25,780 bases of DNA from a virus, in IMG/VR virus record IMGVR_UViG_3300048584_000095, positions 1 to 25,780 of that record; one strand, 5' to 3'. Numbering within the stretch: position 1 is the first letter of the stretch; every line of letters starts with the position of its first letter. The notes under the pieces were generated by a model. The model had not been told where the DNA came from, ran no database searches, and saw nothing but the letters and a program-made list of their open reading frames with translations. A program made the position numbers and the translations under genes. Positions 7,782 to 16,458 of this stretch are shown here, piece after piece.

Positions 7782-8251
7782 AGGAATTTCCTTCCATAAT
7801 GTGCCAGAAGCAAAGCTTCGGCCCTGCCATCATCTTTGACCCTCGCCACGGCCGCAGCAGTCGCCGGATAAAGGGTGCGGCAGACTTCGCGGCTCGCACC
7901 CTTCCCGCTGTTCAACAACCCTAGCTTGGCCTTCCACGTGCTCGGCGTGACGAAATGCACCGGACAGTCGCAACTCGTCACCACCAATCCGTGCGCAAAG
8001 CCGAGCGATCTTCCGAATGAAAACATGGACGTAACGCCTTGACCGGGACGTGCTGCCACGTCCTCGATCACCACCATGTCAGGGCTTGCCCATCGCAACG
8101 CGTCCGACCAGACATTGACCCAATCGCTCCATGCAGGCTTTTCCTTCCCGCGCAGCTTGATTACTGGCACGTCAAAAAACTGCGCACTGCCGTCCTGATG
8201 CAGCAAGGCCAGTGCGCCGGTTTTGCCAGGATCAATGCCAGCTACGAGCAT
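7778..8251 (-). CDS. RuvC-like Holliday junction resolvase
   Basis: This 157-residue protein has the RNase H-fold layout of RuvC-type crossover junction endonucleases: GIDPGKTGALAL with D7 at the N-terminus, MVVIEDV with E63, and a C-terminal KDDGRAEALLLA with D140/D141 and E145. These acidic residues would bind two Mg2+ ions. In phages such enzymes resolve branched replication intermediates before packaging. The ATG overlaps the end of the LuxR-type gene upstream. The length is close to that of bacterial RuvC (about 170). Its place at the downstream end of the replication block fits. Confidence 0.85.
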   Translation of the reverse strand: MLVAGIDPGKTGALALLHQDGSAQFFDVPVIKLRGKEKPAWSDWVNVWSDALRWASPDMVVIEDVAARPGQGVTSMFSFGRSLGFAHGLVVTSCDCPVHFVTPSTWKAKLGLLNSGKGASREVCRTLYPATAAAVARVKDDGRAEALLLAHYGRKFL

Positions 8252-8493
8252 TTCAAAAATTCCTGTGCTCGATAGATCAGAACAGCGGCTTGGTTTGCCC
8301 GAGGCACGTTGAATTTTCCGAGCACGGCCTTGATGTGCAATTCTGCCGTGCGCGGACTGATACCGAGTTTCGGACCGATCTGCTTGGCTCCCAAACCTTG
8401 CACCATGAATTCGGCCGCTTCCGCTTGCCGATCAGATAAGGATTGATACATTTGCACGACTTCATCAATCGGTACTTTTCGTGGGTCAATCAT
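8242..8493 (-). CDS. Short LuxR/GerE-type helix-turn-helix protein
   Basis: This 83-residue protein is almost entirely a GerE/LuxR-type DNA-binding domain: LSDRQAEAAEFMVQGLGAKQ, then IGPKLGISPRTAELHIKAVLGKFNV, which matches the usual pattern of L-x-x-R-E/Q ... G...K-I/Q-I ... LGIS..T...H...... It lacks a receiver or autoinducer domain, so it may be constitutive or act as a small regulator of phage or host promoters. The ATG overlaps the preceding stop as ATGA (8490-8493). An RNA polymerase sigma-region 4-like role is possible for this fold but less likely. Confidence 0.8.
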   Translation of the reverse strand: MIDPRKVPIDEVVQMYQSLSDRQAEAAEFMVQGLGAKQIGPKLGISPRTAELHIKAVLGKFNVPRANQAAVLIYRAQEFLKCS

Positions 8494-8594
8494 GTTTCGC
8501 CATCCTCTCTTGTCAGTGAAAAGCCGATAATTGCGAGAACCGCCAATACAGGCGGAATGGACTGCTTCATCGCCTCAACAAGTTCATCACGCAT
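8490..8594 (-). CDS. Tiny membrane protein
   Basis: This is a 34-residue product with a short polar N-terminus (MRDELVEAMKQS) and one hydrophobic helix (IPPVLAVLAIIGFSL). The ATG at 8594 overlaps the upstream stop by 8 bases and its TGA overlaps the next start as ATGA. The function is unknown. The support is tight coupling on both sides and uninterrupted coding between neighbours. Confidence 0.5.
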   Translation of the reverse strand: MRDELVEAMKQSIPPVLAVLAIIGFSLTREDGET

Positions 8595-9237
8595 TGCTGT
8601 TCTCCTTGGCGCGATCCATGCCGCGAAGAAAGGCGTCTTTCAGGGCGTGCCCTACTATCGGCATCGCGGACAAATCGAGCACCCAATCTTCGGCCACGTC
8701 TAGTGCCAACGCTTCCACATCGAAGTCCACCGGCCACCGTGCGCCGCGATGGGAGAGGGCCTGCACCAGTTGCTGCATCGGCTCGCCAGCGGAAAACCAC
8801 TCACGAATGTCCACTTTCATGGCGTCACAGACAGTGGAGTCTTCTAGGGCCGCGCTCATCCATCCGCCTAGCTTGACGGATGCCATGACAGCGCGATGTG
8901 CGGCCTTGTGCCATTCAAGCTTATCGACCCAAGCGAATGGTTCATCCACCGGCTCGGCGGGCGCGAGGGGTGGGGGCGCGGCGAGTTCCATGCCACGGCG
9001 AAGAGCGGCGAGGGCGATTTGAACGCAAAAGCCTTCATCCTTCCAGCCTCGGCGAATTTCTGCCTTACGGATTTCAAAATTCCGTTGGGGTTGGGGCGTA
9101 GTGGCGATAACAATCTCCCGCGCTTCGATCAGCAACGGGTCAACAGCCTTCGCCTCCAACGCGGCACGTTCCGCAGCGTGGCGGGCTTCCATCTGTTCGA
9201 GGGTTTCGGGTGTGGGGCGGGTTTTCACATTATCCAT
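8587..9237 (-). CDS. Hypothetical protein downstream of the DNA polymerase
   Basis: This 216-residue protein has a Glu/Ala-rich helical N-terminus (TLEQMEARHAAERAALEAKA), a Pro-rich linker near residues 85-95 (APPPLAPAEPVDEP), and a tryptophan-containing helical C-terminal half. No catalytic motif is recognised. The start at 9237 (MDNVKTRP) has AAGGAG seven bases upstream and lies 11 bases after the polymerase stop; a longer in-frame version would run into the polymerase gene. It may be an accessory replication protein, but this is inferred from location only. Confidence 0.6.
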   Translation of the reverse strand: MDNVKTRPTPETLEQMEARHAAERAALEAKAVDPLLIEAREIVIATTPQPQRNFEIRKAEIRRGWKDEGFCVQIALAALRRGMELAAPPPLAPAEPVDEPFAWVDKLEWHKAAHRAVMASVKLGGWMSAALEDSTVCDAMKVDIREWFSAGEPMQQLVQALSHRGARWPVDFDVEALALDVAEDWVLDLSAMPIVGHALKDAFLRGMDRAKENSNA

Positions 9238-9248
9238 AGTCGTTCTCC

Positions 9249-11246
9249 TTACTTCCGGTATCTCAGCATTTTTTCGACTTCGGCCTTGACGCGGAATTTC
9301 CGCTCTCGCGCCCAAGGCTCGATATCTTCCATGACCTGTTTGACTGTCTGCACCAGATCAGGCCGATCCACTTCCTCGAATACCAATTCGTCATGGACCT
9401 TGAAAATTGTCCGCAACCCCGCCGCCTCGGCACGCTTCATGGCTTCCACCATCAAATCACGTGCGCTGCCCTGAATGCAATCGGCTGTGATCATGCCGTG
9501 CCAGGCAAGATGCCTACGGAATTTCTTGCCTTGGTAACTCATGAAGGTCCAAGACGGCTTCTCGTCACCAGCCGGCGTGTAGCTGACGGCCTTGCGCGGG
9601 CGGTGATACCAGATCTTCCGACCGCTCGGCAGGCGCATCGTCAGGAAGTCATTTTCCTTGCGAAATTCAATCCCCTCATAGCTGTATGCCTTGGCGTGGT
9701 CGCAATAGACCGCCCGCACGCTCGCGTCGAAAAGGCCATACCAGAACCGAGGCACCATCGGTGCGACCTCTTTGCGGTAAGTGTTGATTGCGAGCATCGC
9801 CAGATCAATGCTTTCCTTCGGCGCGAAGCGAGCACGGAAGCCGACAGGGCCAAGGCCGTAGCCCGAGCCGAGAAACGTGTTCTTCCCAATCTGCCCTTCC
9901 TTCTGCATCGATGGGTCTTTGCGATTGATCGGCCGCTTGAAGATCAGGCTGGCAGTCTCGGAATACACGTCAAGGCCGGCGTGCATCTGCTCGACGCGAT
10001 CGTGTTGACCTGCCATCGAAAGAAGGTTGCGCGCCTCGACCGCTGCGAAGTCCCCACCGACCAGCACCTTACCCTTTTCCGGAATGATGCAGGAGCGCAG
10101 TGAGGAAATGACGGCCGAGAAAATATCTGGTCCCCACAATTCCTGAATGTGAGGGACATTGCGGGTCAGAATAGCATCGGCAAGGATATCGGCGGTGAGT
10201 CCTTGACGGTCGCCAATTTCACCACGTGGATAGTTCTGGATTTGGATGAGGCGTCCAGCGTCTCGCCCTGTCCGCGCTCCGTGATATTGCGTGGCATATC
10301 GAACCCGACCATCTCCACCCGCACAGTCGAGCATTCTCTGGAGTTTCGCAACACTGCTAGATGCGAGGCTTCGGCGCAGAGTGAGTGCTTCATGGACGTG
10401 GTAGGGGAGCGGTTCTCCGAAATCTTCGATTCCAAATTCATCATCGGGATCAAGAATTGCATCGAGCGTGGCCTTTTTCATATCGCCAAGGGCGATGCCT
10501 TGATCGTTTACCCAATTCAGCACCTTTTCGCGCTGTGTCGGCTTCAATCCTGTCAGTTCCCGGAACCGCTCGACCATCGGCACCCGCACCTGGTTAAGCA
10601 CGTCCATGCAAGCATGAACAAATTCCGTATCGACCTTGATCCCGCGCTGATTGATCTTCTGATCCAGCACCCAAGCGTGACGTTCGGAAGGGCCGAGCCC
10701 CTGAGTGGCGACGTAGACGCCATATTGCGCGTTGGCATCATCAGCGCAGTAATCCGAAAGCTTCTGGAGATTGTAATCGTTGTGCTGTGACCAGCCGCCG
10801 TAGCGATCAGGCTTGCACATAGTCAGCATCAGCTTGTGACCGTCCATGTCCTTCTTTGCCGGCAGTTCCAGTGCCGACACGAGCGCGTCAAGGCCGAGCG
10901 GCAACGCCTTCATCCCGGCGACGGCCATCGTATCGTGCCAGCGTTCGGGCGGCAGCGCCGGATAACCTATCGGCACCATATGAAAATGCCACATGGCCTG
11001 CTCGAATCCGGCATTATGCGCGACAAAGATCACAGTCGGATCATTGGCGAGCGCGAGCAATTCCGGATCGACCGCGTGCATCTGCTTTTCGGAAAGAACG
11101 CGGGTCGGCTGCGGCTTGCCGTCGATCACAACCTTGAGCGACAGGCAGAGCGGAAACGTAGTCATGTCCGAAGCATACTTCCATGCCCCGACCTTGCGCA
11201 GATCAGCACGGCTGGCAGTTTCGAAATCGGCGACAACGTATTTCAC
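9249..11246 (-). CDS. Family A DNA polymerase with 3'-5' exonuclease (phage SPO2-like)
   Basis: This is a 665-residue replicative polymerase. The N-terminal exonuclease domain shows DFE (D7, E9), the HN of VAHNAGFE (H77, N78) and YCADD (D169/D170). The polymerase domain has motif A as GGDFAAVEAR (D399, E404), motif B as GKNTFLGSGYG (K455, Y463) and motif C as VHDE (H618-E620). No 5'-3' exonuclease domain is present. Motifs A and B differ from E. coli Pol I but match the SPO2/phage branch of family A. The start is GTG at 11246 with GGAG seven bases upstream. It is transcribed leftward after the DUF2815 and DUF2800 genes, a common replication-gene order in phages. Confidence 0.95.
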   Translation of the reverse strand: MKYVVADFETASRADLRKVGAWKYASDMTTFPLCLSLKVVIDGKPQPTRVLSEKQMHAVDPELLALANDPTVIFVAHNAGFEQAMWHFHMVPIGYPALPPERWHDTMAVAGMKALPLGLDALVSALELPAKKDMDGHKLMLTMCKPDRYGGWSQHNDYNLQKLSDYCADDANAQYGVYVATQGLGPSERHAWVLDQKINQRGIKVDTEFVHACMDVLNQVRVPMVERFRELTGLKPTQREKVLNWVNDQGIALGDMKKATLDAILDPDDEFGIEDFGEPLPYHVHEALTLRRSLASSSVAKLQRMLDCAGGDGRVRYATQYHGARTGRDAGRLIQIQNYPRGEIGDRQGLTADILADAILTRNVPHIQELWGPDIFSAVISSLRSCIIPEKGKVLVGGDFAAVEARNLLSMAGQHDRVEQMHAGLDVYSETASLIFKRPINRKDPSMQKEGQIGKNTFLGSGYGLGPVGFRARFAPKESIDLAMLAINTYRKEVAPMVPRFWYGLFDASVRAVYCDHAKAYSYEGIEFRKENDFLTMRLPSGRKIWYHRPRKAVSYTPAGDEKPSWTFMSYQGKKFRRHLAWHGMITADCIQGSARDLMVEAMKRAEAAGLRTIFKVHDELVFEEVDRPDLVQTVKQVMEDIEPWARERKFRVKAEVEKMLRYRK

Positions 11247-11340
11247 AAAGTATCTCCGCCAAGAGAAAAATCAGCATACGTTCACACCAGGTATGCCAGC
11301 CGGTTTTCCAACGGGGCGCATCGCGCAGCCCGATCGTGAA

Positions 11341-12069
11341 TTACCAAGCGTCTGCGGTTTCCGCAGGCTTGTCCATGCCTTCGCTGCTCGGAGCGTTGGC
11401 AAGAGGATCATAGTCGGAGTACCCGGCGAAGCCGCCGAACACCTGCCCGTTGTCGGGACCGCCGCCTCCTGCAAGCCGCTCACCCTTGCGGATATAGAGG
11501 CAGTTCTGGAGGTAGGCCGTCACGCCGTCCTTGGCATCCAGCGTCTTGCGCCGGAATGCCTTGAAGGCAATCGCCGGGACCACATAGGCGCCGGGATAGA
11601 ACAAGTCCTTTCCTGCCGATGCGCGGGCGTGTTCCTCGTTCGGAATGTCGATGATCTTGCCAGCTTCGAGCCGAGCAAGTTCCACGTCGAATTGCGACGA
11701 GGCAGTGAGGATGCCAGCGTAGGGCTTGTAGAGTTCCATACGCTTCTCGGCCTTCTCGCGGATCTTGAAAGCTTCGTCGGCGCTCTTGCCCTGTGCCTTC
11801 AATTCCGCAGCCTGCATCGCACGCTTGCCGCTGGTCTCGCCGCTCATAGCCGCAAGGTAATAGTCGGTCGGATTGGTGAAGGTGCCGAGTTCACTCTTGA
11901 TCGCCTGAACCATGATTTCCACGATCTTGTCGAAATCTTCCTTCTCGATCCCGAACGTGCCGGAAAACTTCGGCGTGGCATTCGTGCCGGGAGGGGCCGA
12001 CTTCGCAGTGATCGACGAGTAGAGAAGCCGAGCGGGCTTGATGAGCGTGTAGCGGATTGTTTCAGCCAT
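11341..12069 (-). CDS. DUF2815 protein, probable single-stranded DNA-binding protein
   Basis: This 242-residue protein belongs by its sequence and context to DUF2815. Recognisable segments are KFSGTFGIEK, YAGILTASSQFDVELARLE, DLFYPGAYVVPAIAFKAF and VTAYLQNCLYIRKGERL, and it ends in an acidic/Pro tail (residues 220-242), a feature of many SSB proteins. Family members are regarded as OB-fold-like ssDNA-binding proteins of phage replication and recombination. The ATG at 12069 has AAGGA upstream. It lies between the DUF2800 nuclease and the DNA polymerase, as in many other phages. Confidence 0.85.
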   Translation of the reverse strand: MAETIRYTLIKPARLLYSSITAKSAPPGTNATPKFSGTFGIEKEDFDKIVEIMVQAIKSELGTFTNPTDYYLAAMSGETSGKRAMQAAELKAQGKSADEAFKIREKAEKRMELYKPYAGILTASSQFDVELARLEAGKIIDIPNEEHARASAGKDLFYPGAYVVPAIAFKAFRRKTLDAKDGVTAYLQNCLYIRKGERLAGGGGPDNGQVFGGFAGYSDYDPLANAPSSEGMDKPAETADAW

Positions 12070-12124
12070 TATCAGATTTCCTTGGTTTCATCGTTGTTGC
12101 ATGGAACCGCCATGCCGGATTTCG

Positions 12125-13339
12125 TCAAAACCCCATCTGTTCGGGAGTCTGTGCGAAATTCTCGAATACGGTTGCATTGCCCTTCGGCTTTGCTTCGGGG
12201 CGAGGATCGGACAGCGGCGCAACCGAAAGGCCATTGGCATCGGGCTTGTAGCCGTATTCCAGAGCCAGTTCCTTGCCAAGAGTAGACAGCTTCTCGACTG
12301 CCGCAGGGCTCTTGATCTTCTTCGGCTCGTAAGCCTTGTCCCCGAACGCCGCGATCAGGGCAGCTTGCGCACCAGGCTTCCACACCCGGTTTGTGCGCTT
12401 CTCGACCAGCTTTGCGCTGTTGATCTTCGCGCCGCCGATCAAGCGAGCATGAACCGTGCTTTCCAGCGCGTTCATGAAGCGGCGGGCTTGCTCCCGCATG
12501 GCGTAGTAGCGATCCAGTTCCTCGTTCGAAAGCATGGCGATAAATTCCTCGTCTGCGGCAGCGTATTCCTCGAAGGCGCGCTGCATCTTGGGGCAATCCA
12601 GAAGCACCGGGCAAAACTGGCAATGCTCGCCCGGTATGAAATCTTCGTCGGTATAAGGCCGCTCGACCATGAGAGCGTTCATGCGCGGCAAAAGCTGCTC
12701 ATGCCCCCAATCGATCACGAAACCGAGCGTAACCTCCCAAATGTCGGGCTCGTCGAATTTGCCATAGAAATTCGGCTGCACGATCCCGAGCCGCACCGGC
12801 AGATCGCGGGGACCACCACGCAGCCGATGATCCGACATGACCATCAGGAAAGCGTAATAGAGAAGCTGCTTGTTGCCAGCAGCAGCAACGCCGATGCCTT
12901 CCCCATTCTTGTAGTCGAGAAGGTCAAGGCCATCGGTCAGCGACCAGAAACCGAAATCGACTGTGCCGCGCAGCAGCGGATGCAGATCGGGCAAGTGGAT
13001 CGTTTCTTCGATCAGCAGATAGCCGCGCTCTTTCCGGCGATCCAGCACGCGCATACAGGCATTGAAATAGACCTGGATTGCGTCAAGGTCGATGCCATCC
13101 GGCCAGCCGACCATGTAGCCATCGACTTCCTCGCCGAGAAATTCGAACGGCTCGATAGCTTCCGCAACCGATCGTGCGCAGACCTCATGCGCAGCGGTGC
13201 CTAGCTTGGCGTACTCGCTTTCGACGTGCTCGAACGTGTCGGTTTCAAGCTGGTGGCGGTGCATCAGGAATGAGCCTGTGCAAGCCATGAAGCGATGCGC
13301 TCCAGATCCACCGAGTGGGGAATGCTCCAGGTGGATCAT
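12125..13339 (-). CDS. DUF2800 protein, Cas4/AddB-like Fe-S PD-(D/E)XK nuclease
   Basis: This 404-residue protein has a PD-(D/E)XK core: GTVDFGF (D128) followed by LLDYKNGEG (D142, K144). Four cysteines suit a 4Fe-4S cluster: C54 in AHEVCARS, and C240, C243 and C249 in EHCQFCPVLLDC, the same split arrangement as in Cas4 and AddB. The N-terminal HSPLGGSGAHRFMACTGS is typical of DUF2800. It probably acts as an exonuclease in recombination or end-processing with the neighbouring DUF2815 protein. The ATG overlaps the stop of the tiny upstream gene as ATGA. Confidence 0.9.
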   Translation of the reverse strand: MIHLEHSPLGGSGAHRFMACTGSFLMHRHQLETDTFEHVESEYAKLGTAAHEVCARSVAEAIEPFEFLGEEVDGYMVGWPDGIDLDAIQVYFNACMRVLDRRKERGYLLIEETIHLPDLHPLLRGTVDFGFWSLTDGLDLLDYKNGEGIGVAAAGNKQLLYYAFLMVMSDHRLRGGPRDLPVRLGIVQPNFYGKFDEPDIWEVTLGFVIDWGHEQLLPRMNALMVERPYTDEDFIPGEHCQFCPVLLDCPKMQRAFEEYAAADEEFIAMLSNEELDRYYAMREQARRFMNALESTVHARLIGGAKINSAKLVEKRTNRVWKPGAQAALIAAFGDKAYEPKKIKSPAAVEKLSTLGKELALEYGYKPDANGLSVAPLSDPRPEAKPKGNATVFENFAQTPEQMGF

Positions 13340-13461
13340 TGCAGTTTCTCCGCAATTTCCAGCAGTCGATCACTGTCACCTTGATCGAAACCCATTGCAG
13401 GAGTGCAATTCTCAAAAATGCGCTGTGCAAGGTCGCGCAAAAATCCAGCATCATCAAACAT
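13336..13461 (-). CDS. Small conserved-context protein upstream of the DUF2800 nuclease
   Basis: This is a 41-residue acidic helical product (begins MFDDAGFLRDLAQRIFENC, ends ERL-like IAEKLQ). The start at 13461 is preceded by a perfect AAGGAG, and its TGA overlaps the nuclease ATG as ATGA. It is the first gene after a 100-base gap holding two inverted repeats, so it may be the promoter-proximal gene of this block. No family is recognised. Confidence 0.55.
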   Translation of the reverse strand: MFDDAGFLRDLAQRIFENCTPAMGFDQGDSDRLLEIAEKLQ

Positions 13462-13503
13462 TGTCCTGTCTCCTTAGCTGCATCGTGGTTTCTTCGTTGT
13501 GGT

Positions 13504-13579
13504 GTTGGGCCGGCCGCTTTCGGGTCGCATGAAAATGGACCGGCCCAACGTTCGCGGGGAATTGAGGTTATCCCGCGAA
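13504..13579. repeat. Two consecutive inverted repeats in the gap 13462-13567
   Basis: GTTGGGCCGG (13504-13513) pairs perfectly with CCGGCCCAAC (13540-13549), a 10-bp stem with a 26-base loop. TTCGCGGG (13551-13558) pairs with CCCGCGAA (13572-13579), an 8-bp stem; the latter arm lies in the last codons of the gene ending at 13568. Neither is followed by a T tract on either strand, so a simple intrinsic terminator is unlikely. Processing, attenuation or protein binding are possible. Confidence 0.7.
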
Positions 13580-14332
13580 TTCAATTCCTGCCTTGGCTTC
13601 GACGGCAGCGACGAAATCACCCCGCTTGTCGGCCGGCACGTTGCGGCTGTGCGCCACTTCACCAGCCGGGACGAATTCAGCGATCAGAGCCTTGACGGGT
13701 GCCGGATCACCCAGCTTCACCGCAGCCTGATTGCAGAGCGCGCCGAGGTCGGCATCCGTCCAGACGCGAGCCGGAACGTTGGCCGCAGCCTGTGCATCGG
13801 CAGCATCGACCTTGGCAGCAGCTTCGCGGAAAGCGGCGAATTCATCATCGTCAGCGTCCGGCGATGCAGCAGCAGATGTGGCCTCCACGGTCGGCGTAGA
13901 ACCAGCCGGTTCCGTCACACCAGCGGCAGTCTCGGTCGCCGGGAAAGCTGTCGAAGTCGCGGAAGGTGTTTCGGTCGTCACAGGAAATCCCGGCTTGGGA
14001 TCGGGGCGAGTGACTCCGACCTTCATGCGCCAAAGGCCGTCCTTGGTCTGCCCCTTCGTCGAAGCGTGCAGTTCCGCCGACCACGGCCAGCCATGAGCAT
14101 CGACTTCCTGATCTTCATCAGTTTCGTACGGTTCGGATGCTTCGGGCGAATTCGGCGTATCCGAAGCGATAATTTCCGGCATGATCGCTTCTGCGACCGT
14201 AACCGGCTCCGAGCGCGGGATGCTTGCCAATGCGGCGTTTCCCGCCAGCACAGCATATACCGCCTGAATCTGGTTCGGATCGGTGATCGTGATCTGCATC
14301 ACGAACGGAAGCGGATGATCAAAGTTCTTCAT
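13568..14332 (-). CDS. Conserved phage protein with HGWPWSAELHAS motif
   Basis: This is a 254-residue protein. Residues ~78-110 contain DAHGWPWSAELHASTKGQ and then DGLWRMKVGV, a block I recognise from phage proteins encoded beside replication genes (commonly of the form D..G.PWD.RIHAS.K....G.WR..RGV). The middle is a disordered Ala/Thr/Pro/Glu-rich linker (about residues 115-165). The C-terminal ~80 residues look like a small helical domain (TDADLGALCNQAAVKLGDPA). The function is unknown. It starts just after the helicase stop, with GGAG overlapping that gene's last codons. Confidence 0.65.
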   Translation of the reverse strand: MKNFDHPLPFVMQITITDPNQIQAVYAVLAGNAALASIPRSEPVTVAEAIMPEIIASDTPNSPEASEPYETDEDQEVDAHGWPWSAELHASTKGQTKDGLWRMKVGVTRPDPKPGFPVTTETPSATSTAFPATETAAGVTEPAGSTPTVEATSAAASPDADDDEFAAFREAAAKVDAADAQAAANVPARVWTDADLGALCNQAAVKLGDPAPVKALIAEFVPAGEVAHSRNVPADKRGDFVAAVEAKAGIEFAG

Positions 14333-14335
14333 TTT

Positions 14336-15964
14336 TCATTCTCCGTGTCTGTGGTCTAGGACCTTGTGGATCGTATTCAGCTTTTCGAGAGCCCGAACCA
14401 ATATCTTTTCAGAGATTGATCCAGGTGCAACGAAAATCTCCGCAGTGACTTCTTCACCTTGGCCAAATCGATCTAGTCGGGAAACCGCTTGCTCGTTCTG
14501 CGCAGGCACCCAATCAGGTTCGGCCAAATAGCAGCGGGAGCAAACTTTCTGCAATCCATCAAGGCCAGTTCCCGCTGCCTGAATATTGCCAATGAATACC
14601 CGGACATTATCACGTCCTATGAAATCTTCAACGGCTTTCTGTCTGGCTTGCGGCGATTTCCGTCCATCGACACGCACCGTACCAAACTTGGACAATTCTT
14701 CCTCGAAAATATCCAGCACCTCCAGATGCCAGCCGAAGATCACCAGCTTTTCTTCCGAGCCTTCGAGAAAGTCGCGGGCGTAGTCGGCGATCTGCGGCGC
14801 CAGCGCGATCCCCATCAGTCTGCGCGCTTCGGCGATGTGTCCGAGAATTTCGAAATCCTTGGTAGTCTGGATATCCTCGATTTCGATATCCAGCAGACCT
14901 TCGGCAGCGAGCGCCTGATTGACGGCACCGTCAGCCTCGCAGCGAACGATAGCATAGCGCGGCGGCTTCATGAATTTCAGAACGTCCTTCTTCTCATGCC
15001 TCGCCATGACATTCACCCTCAGTCGATTTTGCAATTCCTGCTCCAGTGACGTGCTTTCCAGCTTGAACCGCTTCCCCTCGATCGTGTGAAGGTTGGCTTG
15101 CCGGTTGTAGCGGTCCTTGAATTTTTCCCATGAGAGGAAATCGATGGCCTCCCAATCGAAGAACCGGAATAGCACATAAGCTTCGCTCGGCCGGTTCAAG
15201 AGCAAAGTTCCGGTGAGTGCCAGATGCTCGCGGCAGTAAAATGCAATCGCCTTCATTTTCAGGTCGCCGTGGACATACTCACCCTTGTTGTTGCCGATGA
15301 TCGCCCGCGTGGTCAGCGCGTCGATATTCTTCATCTTGTGCGCCTCGTCGCAAATCAGTACGTCCCATTGATATTTGGAAATTGCGCGAATGATCGCCGG
15401 ATTTCTCGCAGCGTCATAGCTGATGATCTGGTAATTCGCGGTCGGATGAATGCCGTCCTTGACCTTGAGCATGGTCGAGACTTTCAATCCGGGGATCGTA
15501 GACCATTCCCGGATGCGTTCCTCCCATTGCAGCCGCACCGATGCCGGAACGATCACCAGAACGCGCGTGGCTTCTCGCTCGTTGCAATAGGCAATGCTGG
15601 TCGGGGTTTTGCCAAGTCCAGGTTGGTCGCCATTGATCCCACCGCCGCGCTCTAACAAGAAATCTAATGTAGCCTTTTGATAATCCCACAACTCGCGCCC
15701 TGGCGGCAACTTATGCGTGCCTTTACCATCTAAAGCACGTGAGGCTTCGATCTTGCGCTTATAGGCACCGAGCACCGGTAGGCTATCATCGGCAAGGTCT
15801 GCAAGTGCATAAGGATTACCGAGCGCAAACAGCACAGCTTCCTCTCGACTGCTCGCAGACGTACTAAACGAAAGTCCTCGATAGGCCATCAGAGATGCTA
15901 TGATTTCTTTTTTCGCCGCAGGCACTCGCAATATGAAATTTTGTCCATTTTCTTCAACTTTCAC
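14336..15964 (-). CDS. SNF2/SF2-type DEAH helicase
   Basis: This 542-residue protein has the helicase motifs of superfamily 2 SNF2 proteins: motif I GDQPGLGKTPTS (about 112-123), motif Ia VIVPASVRLQWEE, motif II ICDEAHKMKN (DEAH at 206-209), motif III LALTGTLLLNRP, and the C-terminal motifs GTGLDGLQ and QNEQAVSRLDRFGQ. Such phage proteins are thought to remodel replication or recombination intermediates. The start is GTG 15964, which overlaps the HNH stop as GTGA with AAGGA eight bases upstream; an alternative ATG at 16003 would overlap the HNH gene by 43 bases. The first ~300 coding bases look more AT-rich than the rest. Confidence 0.9.
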   Translation of the reverse strand: MKVEENGQNFILRVPAAKKEIIASLMAYRGLSFSTSASSREEAVLFALGNPYALADLADDSLPVLGAYKRKIEASRALDGKGTHKLPPGRELWDYQKATLDFLLERGGGINGDQPGLGKTPTSIAYCNEREATRVLVIVPASVRLQWEERIREWSTIPGLKVSTMLKVKDGIHPTANYQIISYDAARNPAIIRAISKYQWDVLICDEAHKMKNIDALTTRAIIGNNKGEYVHGDLKMKAIAFYCREHLALTGTLLLNRPSEAYVLFRFFDWEAIDFLSWEKFKDRYNRQANLHTIEGKRFKLESTSLEQELQNRLRVNVMARHEKKDVLKFMKPPRYAIVRCEADGAVNQALAAEGLLDIEIEDIQTTKDFEILGHIAEARRLMGIALAPQIADYARDFLEGSEEKLVIFGWHLEVLDIFEEELSKFGTVRVDGRKSPQARQKAVEDFIGRDNVRVFIGNIQAAGTGLDGLQKVCSRCYLAEPDWVPAQNEQAVSRLDRFGQGEEVTAEIFVAPGSISEKILVRALEKLNTIHKVLDHRHGE

Positions 15965-16458
15965 AGCGAAAATCCTTGTTTTGCTGCAATTCGAGCAATC
16001 CATAAAAGGAAATCTTTTTCCGTTTTCGCTCTCTTAGCGTAATTACAATCGGAACAACATGCTACACCATTGCCTCGAATATATCCAAGGTTGTTATCCC
16101 GCCGATCAATGCCTTTTGCCGGAGTAACTCCGCAATAATGGCAAGCTGCTTCATAAAATTCACGAAATTCATTTTCGGAAAATTCAAAGGCAAGAGATTT
16201 ACGGTCAGCACTTGATTGGTACGCATGAAAACGTCGGCGAAATGCAATGCTTTCCGGCGATTTTCTCCATGGCGCACATCGGAAACACCGAGAAACTTCA
16301 CCTCGGTTGAGACGTACGGATGCGACGAAATAGACGTTACCGCAATCGCACATACACTCGACTGATCGCGGTTTATTCGATCCTCCGGGATGTACCCGCA
16401 CCACTGAGAGTCGACCAAAACGCTGCCCTTCGTGGAAGTGTATGCGTACACCTTTCAC
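15961..16458 (-). CDS. HNH homing-type endonuclease
   Basis: This is a 165-residue protein. An N-terminal zinc-ribbon-like part has CMCDCG and CFRC; the C-terminal half has an HNH/beta-beta-alpha-metal core: CHYCG, GIDRRDNNLGYIRGNGVACC and CSDCNYAKRA, where the paired CxxC motifs bind structural zinc and the Asp/Asn residues form the active site. The layout matches free-standing phage homing endonucleases. It starts at GTG 16458, overlapping the previous TGA as GTGA, and ends in GTGA with the helicase. The DNA appears more AT-rich than the polymerase region, and both borders share CTGTGAAAG followed by KTG, consistent with later insertion between two coupled genes. Confidence 0.85.
   Translation of the reverse strand: MKGVRIHFHEGQRFGRLSVVRVHPGGSNKPRSVECMCDCGNVYFVASVRLNRGEVSRCFRCAPWRKSPESIAFRRRFHAYQSSADRKSLAFEFSENEFREFYEAACHYCGVTPAKGIDRRDNNLGYIRGNGVACCSDCNYAKRAKTEKDFLLWIARIAAKQGFSL

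Noticed and set aside
12072-12118. A 13-codon ORF between the nuclease and DUF2815 genes
   Set aside because: It is too short, without a separate ribosome site; its end simply contains the ribosome site of the DUF2815 gene.
10993-12285. Rightward 430-codon open frame
   Set aside because: It lies antisense to the DNA polymerase start and the DUF2815 gene, which have clear motifs; its translation is low-complexity, rich in Arg/His/Cys, and without motifs.
12101-13204. Rightward 367-codon open frame
   Set aside because: It is antisense to the Cas4-like nuclease, with no ribosome site or motifs.
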